DNA from: Cordylochernes scorpioides
Taxonomy: Eukaryota; Arthropoda; Arachnida; Pseudoscorpiones; Chernetidae
Direction of reading: 5' to 3'
DNA length: 64,000 nucleotides
Assembly: GCA_030710605.1 (NCBI GenBank)
Contig: CP092876.1
Location: 64,294,115 to 64,358,114 of the forward strand
How positions within the stretch are numbered: the first letter of the stretch is position 1; every line of letters begins with the position of its first letter. The notes beneath the pieces are model-generated. The model searched no databases. It saw only the letters and a list, made by a program, of their open reading frames with translations, and was not told where the DNA came from. This document shows, in pieces, positions 19,865-31,237 of this stretch. The position numbers and the translations under genes were made by a program.

Positions 19865-20808
19865 TCAAGACTTATCAAGACTCTTCGGACATGTCATCCG
19901 TTACTGGACTCTCAACTACGCCCTTCGGACCACCGTGTTATTCTTCTCCAAGGGGGAATCCCCCTTTACCGTCTGCGCCATACATATCTGCATCTGTCAT
20001 AGAGATAGCTGAAGCGCTTTTAGGCGAAGCTTCGCTGAAGATCGGAAACGTTCCTCCTAGATATCTATGTATATATTAGGGAAAACTAAAGTGGGACCTG
20101 GTTGAAAACATCAAGTGTCTTACCATTCCCCGCGATGAATACGAAGCCTATATTGCCAGAGAAAGCAAGTTCCTGCGCTCTAGGCTAAAGGCAGAGACTG
20201 TAGACGCTGAACTATCCTTCGCTGCCTGAACTTGGGCGCGCTTTGCGCGTTCGACTACATCGCTCAGGACTGACGACTGTTTTCAACGGCCGAGGGAACC
20301 GCTTCAAGGGAGAGAGCCTGAGTCGCACCGTCTATATTCCTTCAGATAGAATTTGACAGCTCTACCTGCAACCAGAATGACATCGCTGGGTTCCTGGAGG
20401 GAATTACGGAGAGCATCCTCTGGAGGTCAGCGACCCGCTTCATCGCGCAGATATCTTCCTGAGTGAGGTGGAAGTTACCAACAGCCGTTTGCCTCAAGAG
20501 AAAGCGGCTGGTTGGGATAGCGCGCTCTGCCAGCTTGTCAAGGTCTTCGATGACTTCTTCGCGGGAGCCTTTCATCGAGTCCTCGTCTAATCCAAGCTTA
20601 GCGAGGTTCTTCCGGAATCCTCGAGGAGAAATTTTATCTGCCTCGTCCCCAAAGCAAACGGTGGTCCGGGCTTAAGCGGTTACTGACCTATATCTTGGAC
20701 TACAGAATCGTCAGCGGCGTTCTTCTAGGTCGTCAGCTACCAGCCATTGTGCCGTAATGACAGGCATACGCCGTTCCGGAAATATGTCCTTCCTGGAACA
20801 TCGCGGTC

Positions 20809-21179
20809 TTGTCTGACGAGGCGGCCCTGGCCTTTAAGAACAAGTCGCCGTTGGCAGTAAACTCCACCGACCTGCAGTCCGCCTTTGACAATGTGGGCCG
20901 AGAGTTCCTGGCCACCTGCTGCTCTCCATCGGCCTGCCTTCGCCCTTCCTGGAATGGTTCCACTTGCTATACGCAGAGGTCGACTCTACTATCAAAGGTC
21001 GATGGAAACTTCATTCGCCCATTCATAATGCGCAGAGGGCTTCGGCAGGGTTGTTCCTGCAGCGCAACCCTTTTCTCTATCTACACCGGTTCCCTACTGC
21101 GCTAAATGGAGTTCTCGGAAGAGGGAACGTCCTGGCGTACGCCGATGATATTCTCTTACTGATCCGCGAGGATTTGTAG
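20809..21179 (+). pseudogene. LINE reverse transcriptase relic
   Basis: Two overlapping frames hold QSAFDNVGREFL (palm motif A, D at the F.D position), RPFIMRRGLRQGCSCSATLF (motif B) and VLAYADDILLLIREDL (motif C, YADD). A one-base shift lies between the motif B and motif C segments. Clade not assigned. Confidence 0.8.
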
Positions 21180-21615
21180 TTCAAGAAAGTCAAGGCCATC
21201 TTTGACGAATTCCGGTGTGCGTCAGGAGTATGCGTGAACTTTTCTAATGGTAATGAGCACCTATAATGGCACCTGGAGGGACCGCCCCGACTCTCCACTG
21301 GGCATCTCGTGGTCCGAATCTTTCATCACGGTGCTGGGCTGTGAAATTTAATCAGGCCATGAAACAACTGTCCAGGAAAATCTCCTGCTGAGCATCCTGA
21401 AGAGGATGATCTCCAGGTGATCCCTATCCGACCGTGGCTTCTCTCTGATCGGGGAAGCGAGAGGGGCTATCTCGCTGGAACTGACCACTGTGCTTCAGCG
21501 AGGCTACCTGCCCGGCGACGCCACTATCGCAAAATTACAGGCCAGGCTAACGCGGTTCGCTTGGGGGTTCTGACATCGCGCCGCCTGGCTTCCTTGAGGT
21601 CTACTGGCACGTCCT

Positions 21616-22330
21616 GTGTCCGTCGGTGGCGTAGGGCTGCTGGATATCAGGACCCTACTTCAGTTCGCCTGCTTCAAGGGGGTTAAGGCTGCATGCATAG
21701 TTGGAGGAACGAATGCCTATTCATGCCTGGAGGGGTGTGGAAACTTTGTCCTCGTGTTCCTCGTCGCTATCGACTGCTGGAACTGTGGGAGCAGGCCTCC
21801 TCCATCCTGGGCCTGAACTACCGCGCATCAGTACACGGATTGCGCGTCGCATTCTGGAGCGTTCCCGCCTGGCCGCCGTTCCCATCTCGTCGTATCGCCT
21901 GTCGTCGACGTGCCTCCACCAGAATGCCTCTCTCATCCCACCGTCGCTGCTCCTTCGGGGGCTATGTGATGTAATCGCTCTTCGACTGGCCCTGCACGCC
22001 CTGCCACATATCCCCGGCGTCGAGCCAGCCCATCTGCATCGCCTGCGGCTCCAGCGACTTGTCATTGGCCCACCGCTACTGATCCTGCAGCGCAGTCTGC
22101 CCTCTATTTCTAGAGGTGTTCTCCATCATCGGGCGGCCTCCGGACCTGCAGCCCTGGATCTTTCCAGTTGGTCTCGAGGACAACGCCATCACCATCTCTT
22201 CAGCCGCGAAGCACGCGATAGGCGTTTTATTCGTAATCGCGAAATGCGAGGTGTCGCTGGAGACCCGCTGACGATTTTCCATCAAAGTCTGCAGCGGTGG
22301 AAGACGCGCCATGTAAATATTCACTGTAGA
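21616..22330 (+). pseudogene. C-terminal region of LINE ORF2, decayed
   Basis: Frames include VGGVGLLDIRTLLQFACFKG, typical of the region after the LINE thumb, and in another frame IACGSSDLSLAHRYWSC, a C..C...H...C-like arrangement common near the C-terminus of LINE proteins. Several frame changes. Confidence 0.55.
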
Positions 22331-22400
22331 TTGCATATACATACAATTATTTTAAACACAATCATCATCGTTGTAAATTACTTGTTATCATTATTTAATT

Positions 22401-22764
22401 AGTGCAGACTGTGTCACTCAAAATAACATAGTGACTTGTATATCAAAAAGTATATTATTATTATAATAATATTATTAAATATATCCCCAACAATGATTTT
22501 ATCGACAATCATAACTTATTTATTTCCAACAATGACTACCTTATCCACAACATGAATATATTTCCTGACAATGACCATACTTTATTCCCAACAATATGAA
22601 TACTTTATCCATACATAACGTATTTTTCCACAACAAGGGTACTTTGACTACTATCCTCATCTTTGACTATTTAAGTCTCTAATAATTCCAAAATAATCTA
22701 CTTATATATTTGCCTTATTCTGTCCGTTTGTCTGTTTGAAGCTCACGGATGGGATTTTTCATAA
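22401..22764. other. AT-rich spacer with short CAACAATG repeats
   Basis: Irregular repetition of CAACAATGA and TTATCCACAAC units about every 35-40 bp. A small degenerate minisatellite; no gene. Confidence 0.45.
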
Positions 22765-22835
22765 CCATCGGTGGTTCAGTGGTAGAATGCTCGCCTGCCA
22801 CGCGGGCGGCCCGGGTTCGATTCCCGGCCGATGCA
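22765..22835 (+). tRNA. tRNA-Gly (GCC), first base changed
   Basis: A 71-nt cloverleaf: acceptor 22765-22771 against CCGATGC at the 3' end, D arm TGGTTCAGTGGTAGAAT, anticodon stem-loop with GCC at 22797-22799, T arm CCGGGTTCGATTCCCGG. A and B box promoters are intact and eight T residues follow as a pol III terminator. Position 1 is C, facing C72, so the first acceptor pair is lost, whereas eukaryotic tRNA-Gly(GCC) has G1. It may be weakly functional or a recent pseudogene. It lies antisense in an intron of the host gene. Confidence 0.85.
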
Positions 22836-22874
22836 TTTTTTTTACAATTTTTAAAACTCATTTATATATTATAC

Positions 22875-23535
22875 AAGAATGACATCCACGGCGCCAATTT
22901 ATAATTGTAACGAATAGTATTTGAATAAAAGCATTTAATCGGGTAAAACCCGGGCGTTGCCCGGGTCATTCGTATATAATAATTGTATAAACGAATGCAA
23001 GACAAAATCACCGCGAATGTTTCATTTTTTTAAGGCAATTTCTTTTTAAGGCAATTATCGTTATTTATCGTTAATTTTTGTTTCGATTTTATTGAAAAAA
23101 AAACGATATGGTGCCTTTAAAAAATGATCTTTATTACTATGCAGTTTTCTATTTAGTCAATTTACCTAAGTTCATGTTGCAAATGTAATTATCTCTATCG
23201 ATTTAGTAGGTGAAATGCAAAAAAAAAAAAAAACCGACATGATGAAATCTTTATGAAAATTCACATTTTTATTTTTATATTTTCAAGACACACACAGTTT
23301 GGGGCGGGACGTTTCACAAGAGAGACATCCACGGCGCCAATTTATAATTGTAACGAATAGTATTTTAATTAAAACATTTTAAAAACACACAGTTTGGAAC
23401 GGGACTTTTTACAAGAGTGACATCCATGGCGCCAATTTATAATTGTAACGAATAGTATTTGAATTAAAACGTTTTTAAAATATATACGCACTCGGGTAAA
23501 ACCCGGGCGTTGCCCGGGCCATTCGTCTAGTATAT
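22875..23535 (+). mobile_element. Tandem Helitron-like 3' termini
   Basis: GTGACATCCACGGCGCCAA-type sequence followed by a GTAACGAATAGTATT block occurs three times (about 22882, 23325, 23420). Two of these run into CGGGTAAAACCCGGGCGTTG then CCCGGG, a strong hairpin, and the last ends in CATTCGTCTAGT. Hairpin plus CTAG terminus matches Helitron 3' ends. No Rep/helicase is present, so these are non-autonomous copies inserted end to end. Confidence 0.6.
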
Positions 23536-23549
23536 ATATATGTAATATT

Positions 23550-23968
23550 GTTGCAAATGTGCCGACGTATGGATAAGCTGGCAGTCGTGTACGTGAGGCG
23601 AGTGTTGGTGTTCTTCCCACACGCGGACAACAAGAAGCAGAGGCAGGGCTAGATGTTAACACCGAGAGTGATCGGGAACAGCCCACGGGACAGAGGTAGA
23701 GGCCATGACACAAACTTGGATGCTTATCCCCGAGACATGGAGAGAGAGACTGTGAGAGAGACAGCCTGAAGCGGACTGCCGAGAGACACACCTTAGAACC
23801 ATCTGCGGACCCCTTGCCAAAACTGTCTTGTTTTCAGGGGTCGTCTATAAAGAGTCCCTTGGGGCCCCACATGGGCTGGGCGTTGGCTTTTCCTCCCCTA
23901 TATCCCTGCCACCAGCTGACCGCTCACTCTTTGGATCTTTATTTTGACGTCAACATTTTTAGTGTTAC
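23550..23968. other. GC-richer block with LTR-like ends (possible solo LTR)
   Basis: About 420 bp beginning TGTTGCAAATGTG and ending AGTGTTACA, with TCTATAAAGAG inside. TG...CA ends and a TATA-like box fit a solo LTR, but I find no target duplication and no second copy, so this is only a suggestion. Confidence 0.3.
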
Positions 23969-24186
23969 ATACAAATAGGGGTTTTAAATACAAATAGTTT
24001 ATATACAAAATATGGGGGTGGTAGCAAACAGAAACGGTGTACATTCCAAAAGAAGGGCAGGATTTTTAAGGTATCGGCTTTAACTAATTGGAATATATGT
24101 GATATATACTAAAAGTGTCATTATTATACAGTTTAAAATATACTATATATATGGGTTTACAATTAATAGGTAATCCCATGATATTA

Positions 24187-24260
24187 TGTTCAAATCAATA
24201 TGCTTGAGGGATAAGTCTCTTTTAAAAGAGACTTATCCCTCAAGCATATTGATTTGAACA
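24187..24260. repeat. Perfect 74-bp palindrome without spacer
   Basis: Arms 24187-24223 and 24224-24260 (37 bp each, starting TGTTCAAATCAATATGC) are exact reverse complements with no bases between. TATATATGGGTTTA flanks both sides (about 24143 and 24261), possibly an insertion duplication. Confidence 0.9.
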
Positions 24261-24990
24261 TATATATGGGTTTATATATGATTTATCCTGTTTGACAATT
24301 CCAAGAAAGCGGGGATAGCTCTGAATGTTCGAGAAATAAAATTCAAATTACGAGAGTGTCCCTGCACTGCGGTGTATTTTGATCAGACATCTTATGTAGC
24401 ATCCTTGTTCCACACTCACATCGTGTGACATCCTGGAGTACTAACCACGGTAACATTGTGTCTTCATAATTAAAATACATCACTAGCATTCTCCTTTTGT
24501 CATCAGATAAACCCGGTTAATACCACTTAATGACAATTTTTTTAAAATAATTAGTAATTACATTTTAAATAAATATTAAATTATATATATCAATATTATA
24601 AAAGTATATTGACAAGATGTCGAAAAAGATGTTAATTGTCAATTGCCACTCTCAACATACATACTTGTTTTTATTTATTATTTCGCCAAGTACATATAGA
24701 GTACAGGCAATGATATAATCATGATGGAGAGGGATTTAAAACTCATAAGTGCACGCCACTTTGTCTACTTATGTAGAAAGAGAGATCCTTTATAATACTA
24801 GTGTCTAAAAATATGTTTGGTTTTTTGCACTAACTGATGGTTTGAAGTGGCGCAATAAAAACCAGTAAAGTAATTTATTATTTAAAGTCTACTGGTGTGT
24901 CCAACCTGGATACCGATTTCCATAATCAATAGCTCGGACCACTATTCTCAGCCTATTTGATAAGTTTTAACCCCCGCTGCCTTGAGTCTA
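24261..24990. other. Intron sequence with a degenerate SINE-C-like relic
   Basis: Mostly featureless AT-rich DNA. At 24690-24850 there is a faint minus-strand resemblance to SINE family C (AAGTACATATAGAGTACAGG, GATATAATCATGATGG), too diverged to define ends. Confidence 0.35.
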
Positions 24991-24996
24991 TTGTAC

Positions 24997-25146
24997 CTTG
25001 TTGTCCTTGTCTTTGACGAAGAAATCCACCATGGCCGGGACGAGATGGGACTCCACCTCTTGGAAGTAAAAGTCCGTGGTTTCCTGGAAGTCCGCCAGCT
25101 GTCTACGTGTCGTCCACACTTCGTAGCGCACGGGACCCAGAGTCCT
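24997..25146 (-). CDS. Membrane protein (possible LolA-like family), exon 5 of 9
   Basis: Exactly 150 nt (50 codons), acceptor GTGTGAATCCAG and donor AACAAG|GTACAA, starting and ending at codon boundaries like its neighbours. It encodes RTLGPVRYEVWTTRRQLADF then QETTDFYFQEVESHLVPAMV and DFFVKDKDNK with high GC at third positions. The V.YEVW...... TDFYF pattern is compatible with a LolA-like beta-sheet repeat, and a similar TW.DLEHYF pattern is in exon 3. Confidence 0.75.
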
Positions 25147-25226
25147 CTGGATTCACACAGCACAAGGTCTGGTCAGATTCAACGGACTCGGAACATTGGC
25201 TATAATATCTAACTTGGAGAAATTCG

Positions 25227-25569
25227 AAAGCATAAGACATATAATTACATAAAAGAGGTCTATTAGAAACACCAAATTTTTCCTGCGGAGAAACTGAACA
25301 AACTGCTCTTCACCTTATCTATGACTGTCCGAACTTTACAGAAGTGAGACATCGTTTGTTCTCTGATCTAAATCACTTTACCTTTCTTACATCTGCCACT
25401 TTGTCTATATAAATTTTATGAACTCTGTCGAATAATACATGTAAATTTGGAAATATTTAATTCTAAGTTCTAATTGTTTGTTGTTTTGTTTGTTTACTCT
25501 GTAATAGGCACAAATATTTCAATATCGCGCCTGGTTGATTAATAAAATGAAAAATTAAAGCATAAGACA
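25227..25569 (+). mobile_element. 5'-truncated LINE insertion with 13-bp target duplication
   Basis: AAAGCATAAGACA occurs at 25227-25239 and 25557-25569. The insert's first third encodes CGETEQTALHLIYDCPNFTE, a C...H....C zinc-finger-like C-terminus of LINE ORF2, followed by a 3' UTR ending ATTAATAAAATGAAAAATTA. A clear target-primed, 5'-truncated insertion. Confidence 0.75.
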
Positions 25570-25930
25570 GTTTGGAGCCGTGATCAGCGCAGAACCACTG
25601 CAATCTTTCAGAGAAATTCTTTAATTAAATCTAGGATACTATAGAGAAAATTATTGCTATCTGCAGCATATTTTACTTTTTTAACGATCCCGATTTAATA
25701 AAGATTTTCATTAATTTATACTCTGAAACACATTTAAAAATTAAAGTTAACGAGCGAATTCATTTATTTTTTTTACAGATTGATTCTAAATTATCATTAA
25801 TTTCTCAGTAAATTTCTATGGCATAAAAATTCAATGTAGGTATTCAATTTTGTTTTTGAGATTTGGAGGCAAAAGCTGTCAGAGGATGTGGTTAGTGGGG
25901 CTGCCTCTTCTTGGAACTCTTAAGACTTTA

Positions 25931-26142
25931 AGAAAAAAGGCATTTATTGATCATACAACTAAAAGTTGCTGGTGGCTTGTACCATTTATCGCAATAGACT
26001 TAAACTAATCGTTTATTTTTAATTATTCCAGAATCGGTCAAATACCGTTTCTTGATTGCTCAAGTTTATATTTATTCCAATAAATGGCGCAAGTCATCAG
26101 CAACTTTTAGTTTCACAATCAGGAAATGCCTATTTTCTTAAT
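25931..26142. repeat. Palindromic MITE, family A, copy 3
   Basis: CATACAACTAAAAGTTGCTG and the complementary CATCAGCAACTTTTAGTTTC ends mark it. The middle carries an additional inverted pair around AATAGACTTAAACTAATCG. Confidence 0.65.
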
Positions 26143-27216
26143 TTATCCACAGTACATTTTAATTCTTAGGTCTTTGTTATTTTCCTCAATGGCGCGTCTT
26201 GTGCCTTGCCTATCCAAACATACAGTGGAACTTGAACATCGACACGTCTTCTCAATTCCAATCCTCAAAACTATTTGTTTACATAGATAATAAGAAAATA
26301 TTTTTGTATATAAGTCATTCATTTCATTAAGAAAATTTCTAATAATGTAAATAAATATTTAGATGTAAATATACATTATCCTCTAGTTTCTTGGATAGTT
26401 ACCTGTTGAAGGACGTCATAGTCCTAAAGCTTGCCGATTATACAGCACAAATAAAAGAAACACGTCGCTGTAAACTTTGATTCCTTCTTCAAGATGATGT
26501 CTGGAGATTCTTTCTCTTGTAATTTAAGTCCTTGAAGTACATTGTTGAATGTACGTCTCTCTTTCCATTATTATTCGCATATTTATATGAAAACAACTAG
26601 ATAAATGAAAACGAACCTTGATGCTCATGATTTTTCTTTACTAATTTGATTAAATAGGTCCGTAGAGAGAATATTTCTGTATATTTTCAAAAGCTTACCG
26701 CCTTGATTTTTATAAAGTAATAGCGAAAACACATTGCAGAGTAGTGAAATATTTCATATAAAATGTTTGCAATTTACCAAGATAGGTTTTTCAACTTAAA
26801 TTATCTTGATGCGTTTGTTTACATCGCATGCGTTTCTGTTTTGCATAGAGATTATTCAAACGTGTAGGTAATATAATATTGATACTGTGTACAGAAGTCC
26901 TCCTCTACGTGGCGGGCGGGAGAAGCAGCACAAGTAAGGGACTGCCGCCCTGTAGGGTGAAGTACAGTTTCGTGAGCCCCGAGTCGCTACGGTAACCGTG
27001 AAACGAGGCTGAAATGTGGCTGACTGATAGGGCAATGGCACCCCTCCTTTCCATGGAGCAACACCACACGGACAAGGCACTTCAGTTGGCCGGTATTGTT
27101 ATCAGGGTGCATGGACCGATCTGATCTGCTCCATGGACAAGACACCACCATACTATGTACAACTATGTATATATATGTGAGTATGTATATGCATATATAG
27201 AAGGTTTGTCCGCTAC
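26143..27216. other. Intron sequence, no gene
   Basis: AT-rich to about 26880, then a GC-richer stretch (26880-27130) with no consistent frame or splice pair. That part could hold an unrecognised exon; I see none with matching phases. Confidence 0.4.
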
Positions 27217-27809
27217 CTGACCGGAGTAGGCCGCGCCCCGTGTCTGCCAGGGCCAGACGTCGCCCAGGTCGGGGCCGCCGGGCCGGATGCTCTGGGCCGT
27301 ACAGCGAGCCCGCCTGCCTGCCCCCACCACGTAGTTCACCCCTGGACACATCCACCGTCCGACCTCGGGCTGTACGTGCCAGCAGACACCCACCTCGCTT
27401 GAAGTCCGTGACCACAGTGAAGGACGAGAGGGACAGGTCCTCCCTCTTCACCACCCCAGCCTCCCTGTCGAGCCACACCTGCCCCGCCGTCAGGACTGTT
27501 GACCACGTCTCTGATTGCTTCAACCTACCCGCTGGTACTTGGTCTGGCTCGGCTTCACGATCTCCGCCGTTACCACGAAACTTCCTGGGAGTCGAGGAGG
27601 CGATCCCGGGCCATTCCTCTGACAAAAGGTCCCGGGAGGCAGCTGTGAGTTGTCTGAGTTAGATGTCAAGTGGGCGGCAAGTAATCGGTATACCTGGAAG
27701 TCGGCGTCTAGGTCCTCGGACCTCAGGGGTAGGAAGTCGTAGTAGCGGCTGGGGTGGCCGTTGCAGTGCACGGACAGCTGGTGGAGGGGGAACACAGAAT
27801 CCGGGGGAT
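27217..27809 (-). CDS. Membrane protein (possible LolA-like family), large exon 4 of 9, with frame breaks
   Basis: 593 nt; acceptor GGTGTGCCTAG and donor GGTCAG|GTAGCG. Its first two bases complete the codon left by exon 3. The first ~95 codons read DPPDSVFPLHQLSVHCNGHP, SRYYDFLPL, LPPGTFCQRNG and RLPGSFVVTAEIVKPSQTKY; the last ~58 read GVCWHVQPEVGRWMCPGVNY, VVGAGRRARC and GDVWPWQTRG in the same frame. Between them (about 27395-27525) coding sense (QVWLDREAGVVKREDLSLSS) continues in another frame, so two compensating one-base shifts are needed. A repeating beta-rich plan with F..P.G..C and LP..F...AEI segments resembles invertebrate LolA-like-domain membrane proteins; this is from memory of the family and unproven. 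Confidence 0.62.
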
Positions 27810-28149
27810 CTAGGCACACCGTGGATGTTGGGGTAAGTCGTGCAACAATTGTAAGATATATTGCTGAAGACCACTACGAACCAAGTACTCTCAAGTTATC
27901 TCTTATACATGCACAATTCACAACAACTTAGGAACTTCTGATTTAATAAATAGCACGATATCTAGATATATGAATATTTTAAAGATATTTTTATTTATAT
28001 AAACGAATTCCTACTTTCTACTCTCCCTACTGTGGTGGGAAATATTGGGAGGATCTAGCTCAACGTTAGTTAAACTTCGCAGCAGTTTAAACTTACCATA
28101 ACGCTCTAAATGCTGTATTAGACTATTCTGATTGTTCATTCCTCTCAAA

Positions 28150-28285
28150 GTGCTGGATATATAAGCAGAACAGCCCAATACAATATTTGAACGGTATGGT
28201 ATATTAAACTGAAGAAAACGCTGGAAGGGTTCACTGCTGATTAACCAGGCCCTTCCAATATTTTCCATCGTAGTAGGGTCGATAG
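28150..28285 (-). repeat. Dispersed repeat, family E, copy
   Basis: ATATAAGCAGAACAGCCCAA, GGTATATTAAACTG, GTTCACTGCTGATTAACC and CATCGTAGTAGGGTCGATAG blocks in family order. Confidence 0.65.
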
Positions 28286-28608
28286 ACATTTGGGTCTTAC
28301 GAAAAAGAGCTTCAAAATTTTGAATATTTTATTGCTGTAAAATAGGAAAAATGTTTTAAAAATATATAGAGTAAATATCCATTAAAAATTAAAATTTCAC
28401 CAGATGAGTTAAATGCATAAAGAATATGGGGAGGAAATCTTTTTCAAAGTACAAGTAGTAGTGCACATAAAATATATAGAGCAATATGACATGGAAAGTT
28501 AATCCAGGAAGTTTTATGTTGAGAAGATATAGAGCCGTTATGCGTATTACGAAGAAATCGGGATGTTCTGTGCTAACAAGATATAGAGAATAGCTAAAGA
28601 GAGCTCAC

Positions 28609-28720
28609 CCAGGAAGTAATGCTCCAGGTCACACCAGGTGCCGAGGTGGCGGTCAAGCTCTCGGGAGGTCCACAGGGAGGTGGGCTGGGAGTTAAGGGCT
28701 CGGCCAACCCCGCGGTAGGT
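28609..28720 (-). CDS. Membrane protein (possible LolA-like family), exon 3 of 9
   Basis: 112 nt; acceptor CTGGTTTCCTACAG and donor G|GTGAGC. It starts at a codon boundary, as exon 2 requires, and leaves one base for exon 4. It encodes TYRGVGRALNSQPTSLWTSR then ELDRHLGTWCDLEHYFL. Strong GC third-position bias against an AT-rich intron background. Confidence 0.78.
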
Positions 28721-28789
28721 CTGTAGGAAACCAGTATTGTACTTCTCAAAGTCTCAGAGCAAAAAAAACACCATTTTTATCTGCTATTA

Positions 28790-31051
28790 AAAAAAATAGA
28801 ATATCGCAATTGTTGTTCTCCATTTATATAAAACATGGCGTTGTTTTTCTCCATTCCTATAGAACATCGCAAAATTGTGCTCGAACCTTTTAGAACAGCA
28901 CCATTTGTTGTCCTCCATTCCTCTATAAAATATTGCCATTGTTGTCCTCTATCCTTATATAACTTTACCATTTGTTGTCCTCCATTCCTCTATAAAATAT
29001 TGCCATTGTTGTCCTCTATCCTTATATAACTTTACCATTTGTTTTTCTCCATTCCTATATAATACATTGCCATTGTTTCCCTCCATTCCTATATTACAAC
29101 ATCATTTTTGTTCCCCATTAATATAAAACATGGCCATTGTTGTCCTCCATTCCTATATAATACATTGCCATTGTTTCCCTCCATTCCTATATTACAACAT
29201 CATTTTTGTTCCCCATTAATATAAAACATGGCCATTGTTGTCCTCCATTCCTATATAATACATTGCCATTGTTTCCCTCCATTCCTATATTACAACATAA
29301 TTGTTGTCCCCCATTAATATAAAACATGGCCATTGTTGTCCTCCATTCCTATATAATACATTGCCATTGTTTCCCTCCATTCCTATATTACAACATCATT
29401 TTTGTTCCCCATTAATATAAAACATGGCCATTGTTGTCCTCCATTCCTATATAATACATTGCCATTGTTTCCCTCCATTCCTATATTACAACATCATTTT
29501 TGTTCCCCATTAATATAAAACATGGCCATTGTTGTCCTCCATTCCTATATAATACATTGCCATTGTTTCCCTCCATTCCTATATTACAACATAATTGTTG
29601 TCCCCCATTAATATAAAACATGGCCATTGTTGTCCTCCATTCCTATATAATACATTGCCATTGTTTCCCTCCATTCCTATATTACAACATCATTTTTGTT
29701 CCCCATTAATATAAAACATGGCCATTGTTGTCCTCCATTCCTATATAATACATTGCCATTGTTTCCCTCCATTCCTATATTACAACATAATTGTTGTCCC
29801 CCATTAATATAAAACATGGCCATTGTTGTCCTCCATTCCTATATAATACATTGCCATTGTTTCCCTCCATTCCTAGATTACAACATCATTGTTGTCCCCC
29901 ATTAATATAAAACATGGCCATTGTTGTCCTCCATTCCTATATAATACATTGCCATTGTTTCCCTCCATTCCTATATTACAACATCATTTTTGTCCCCCAT
30001 TAATATAAAACATGGCCATTGTTGTCCTCCATTCCTATATAATACATTGCCATTGTTTACCTCCATTCCTAGATTACAACATCATTGTTGTCCCCCATTA
30101 ATATAAAACATGGCCATTGTTGTCCTCCATTCCTATATAATACATTGCCATTGTTTACCTCCATTCCTATATTACAACATAATTGTTGTCCCCCATTAAT
30201 ATAAAACATGGCCATTGTTGTCCTCCATTCCTATATAATACATTGCCATTGTTTACCTCCATTCCTATATTACAACATCATTGTTGTCCCCCATTAATAT
30301 AAAACATGGCCATTGTTGTCCTCCATTCCTATATAATACATTGCCATTGTTTCCCTCCATTCCTATATTACAACATCATTGTTGTCCCCCATTAATATAA
30401 AACATGGCCATTGTTGTCCTCCATTCCTATATAATACATTGCCATTGTTTCCCTCCATTCCTAGATTACAACATCATTGTTGTCCCCCATTAATATAAAA
30501 CATGGCCATTGTTGTCCTCCATTCCTATATAATACATTGCCATTGTTTCCCTCCATTCCTATATTACAACATAATTGTTGTCCCCCATTAATATAAAACA
30601 TGGCCATTGTTGTCCTCCATTCCTATATAATACATTGCCATTGTTTCCCTCCATTCCTAGATTACAACATCATTGTTGTCCCCCATTAATATAAAACATG
30701 GCCATTGTTGTCCTCCATTCCTATATAATACATTGCCATTGTTTCCCTCCATTCCTAGATTACAACATCATTTTTGTTCCCCATTAATATAAAACATGGC
30801 CATTGTTGTCCTCCATACCTATATAATACATTGCCATTGTTTCTCTCCATTCCTAGATTACAACATCATTGTTGTCCCCCATTAATATAAAACATGGCCA
30901 TTGTTGTCCTCCATTCCTATATAATACATTGCCATTGTTTACCTCCATTCCTAGATTACAACATCATTGTTGTCCCCCATTAATATAAAACATGATCATT
31001 GTTGTCCTCCATTCCTATATAATACATTGCCATTGTTTCCCTCCATCCTAT
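28790..31051. repeat. Minisatellite array, 98-bp higher-order unit (left part)
   Basis: From about 29100 to 31050 roughly twenty 98-bp units follow each other (for example CATGGCCATTGTTGTCC at 29129 and 29227). Each unit is a trimer of 32-34-bp monomers that all contain CCATTGTTGTCCTCCATT-like text ending in a TATAA or ATTA motif. Units differ by few substitutions, so the array is young. The left margin (28790-29100) has degenerate monomers. Confidence 0.9.
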
Positions 31052-31237
31052 TGTACAGTTCCAATCAAAAAGAACGAGTTTGAAGAAACAATGAGACGAT
31101 TCTAATCAGTAGAAACTCTGACTTTATTAATCCTTTGACCTATATATAGATATCGCGCTTCACGCGGACATGCAAATATACAAGTAAAAATATACAAAAC
31201 AAATCAATATCATGCAAATGTCGCGAGGTATGCGACA
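31052..31237 (-). repeat. 3' LTR (minus-strand sense)
   Basis: 186 bp with TG...CA ends. It differs from the other LTR at one position (ACAAAACAAATC versus ACAAAATAAATC). The end of the long reading frame runs about 100 bp into it before a stop. Confidence 0.9.

Larger units (their letters stand above)
17541..22400 (+). mobile_element. Ancient, rearranged non-LTR retrotransposon
   Basis: Layout from left to right: ORF1-like frames with an internal duplication (17548-17851 and 18447-18750), an inverted ORF1 piece (about 18985-19372), an endonuclease-like frame (19409-19864), a reverse transcriptase region (about 20800-21180) and a cysteine/histidine C-terminal region (about 22000-22270). All frames carry stops and shifts. 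The GC content is well above the surrounding intron, which marks its limits. It lies in an intron of the minus-strand host gene. Confidence 0.75.

Noticed and set aside
24690-24850. Full SINE copy
   Set aside because: Resemblance to family C is faint and no ends or target duplication are visible.
26987-27393. Single 212-codon frame as the real protein through 27.4-27.0 kb
   Set aside because: Past 27395 it becomes Arg/Gly-rich, whereas another frame shows better codon bias, Trp/Cys content and ends at a good donor at 27217.
27496-27528. A 33-nt intron between CAGCGG|GTAGGT and GTCAACAG
   Set aside because: Too short, and joining it introduces an immediate stop; treated as a frame break inside one exon.
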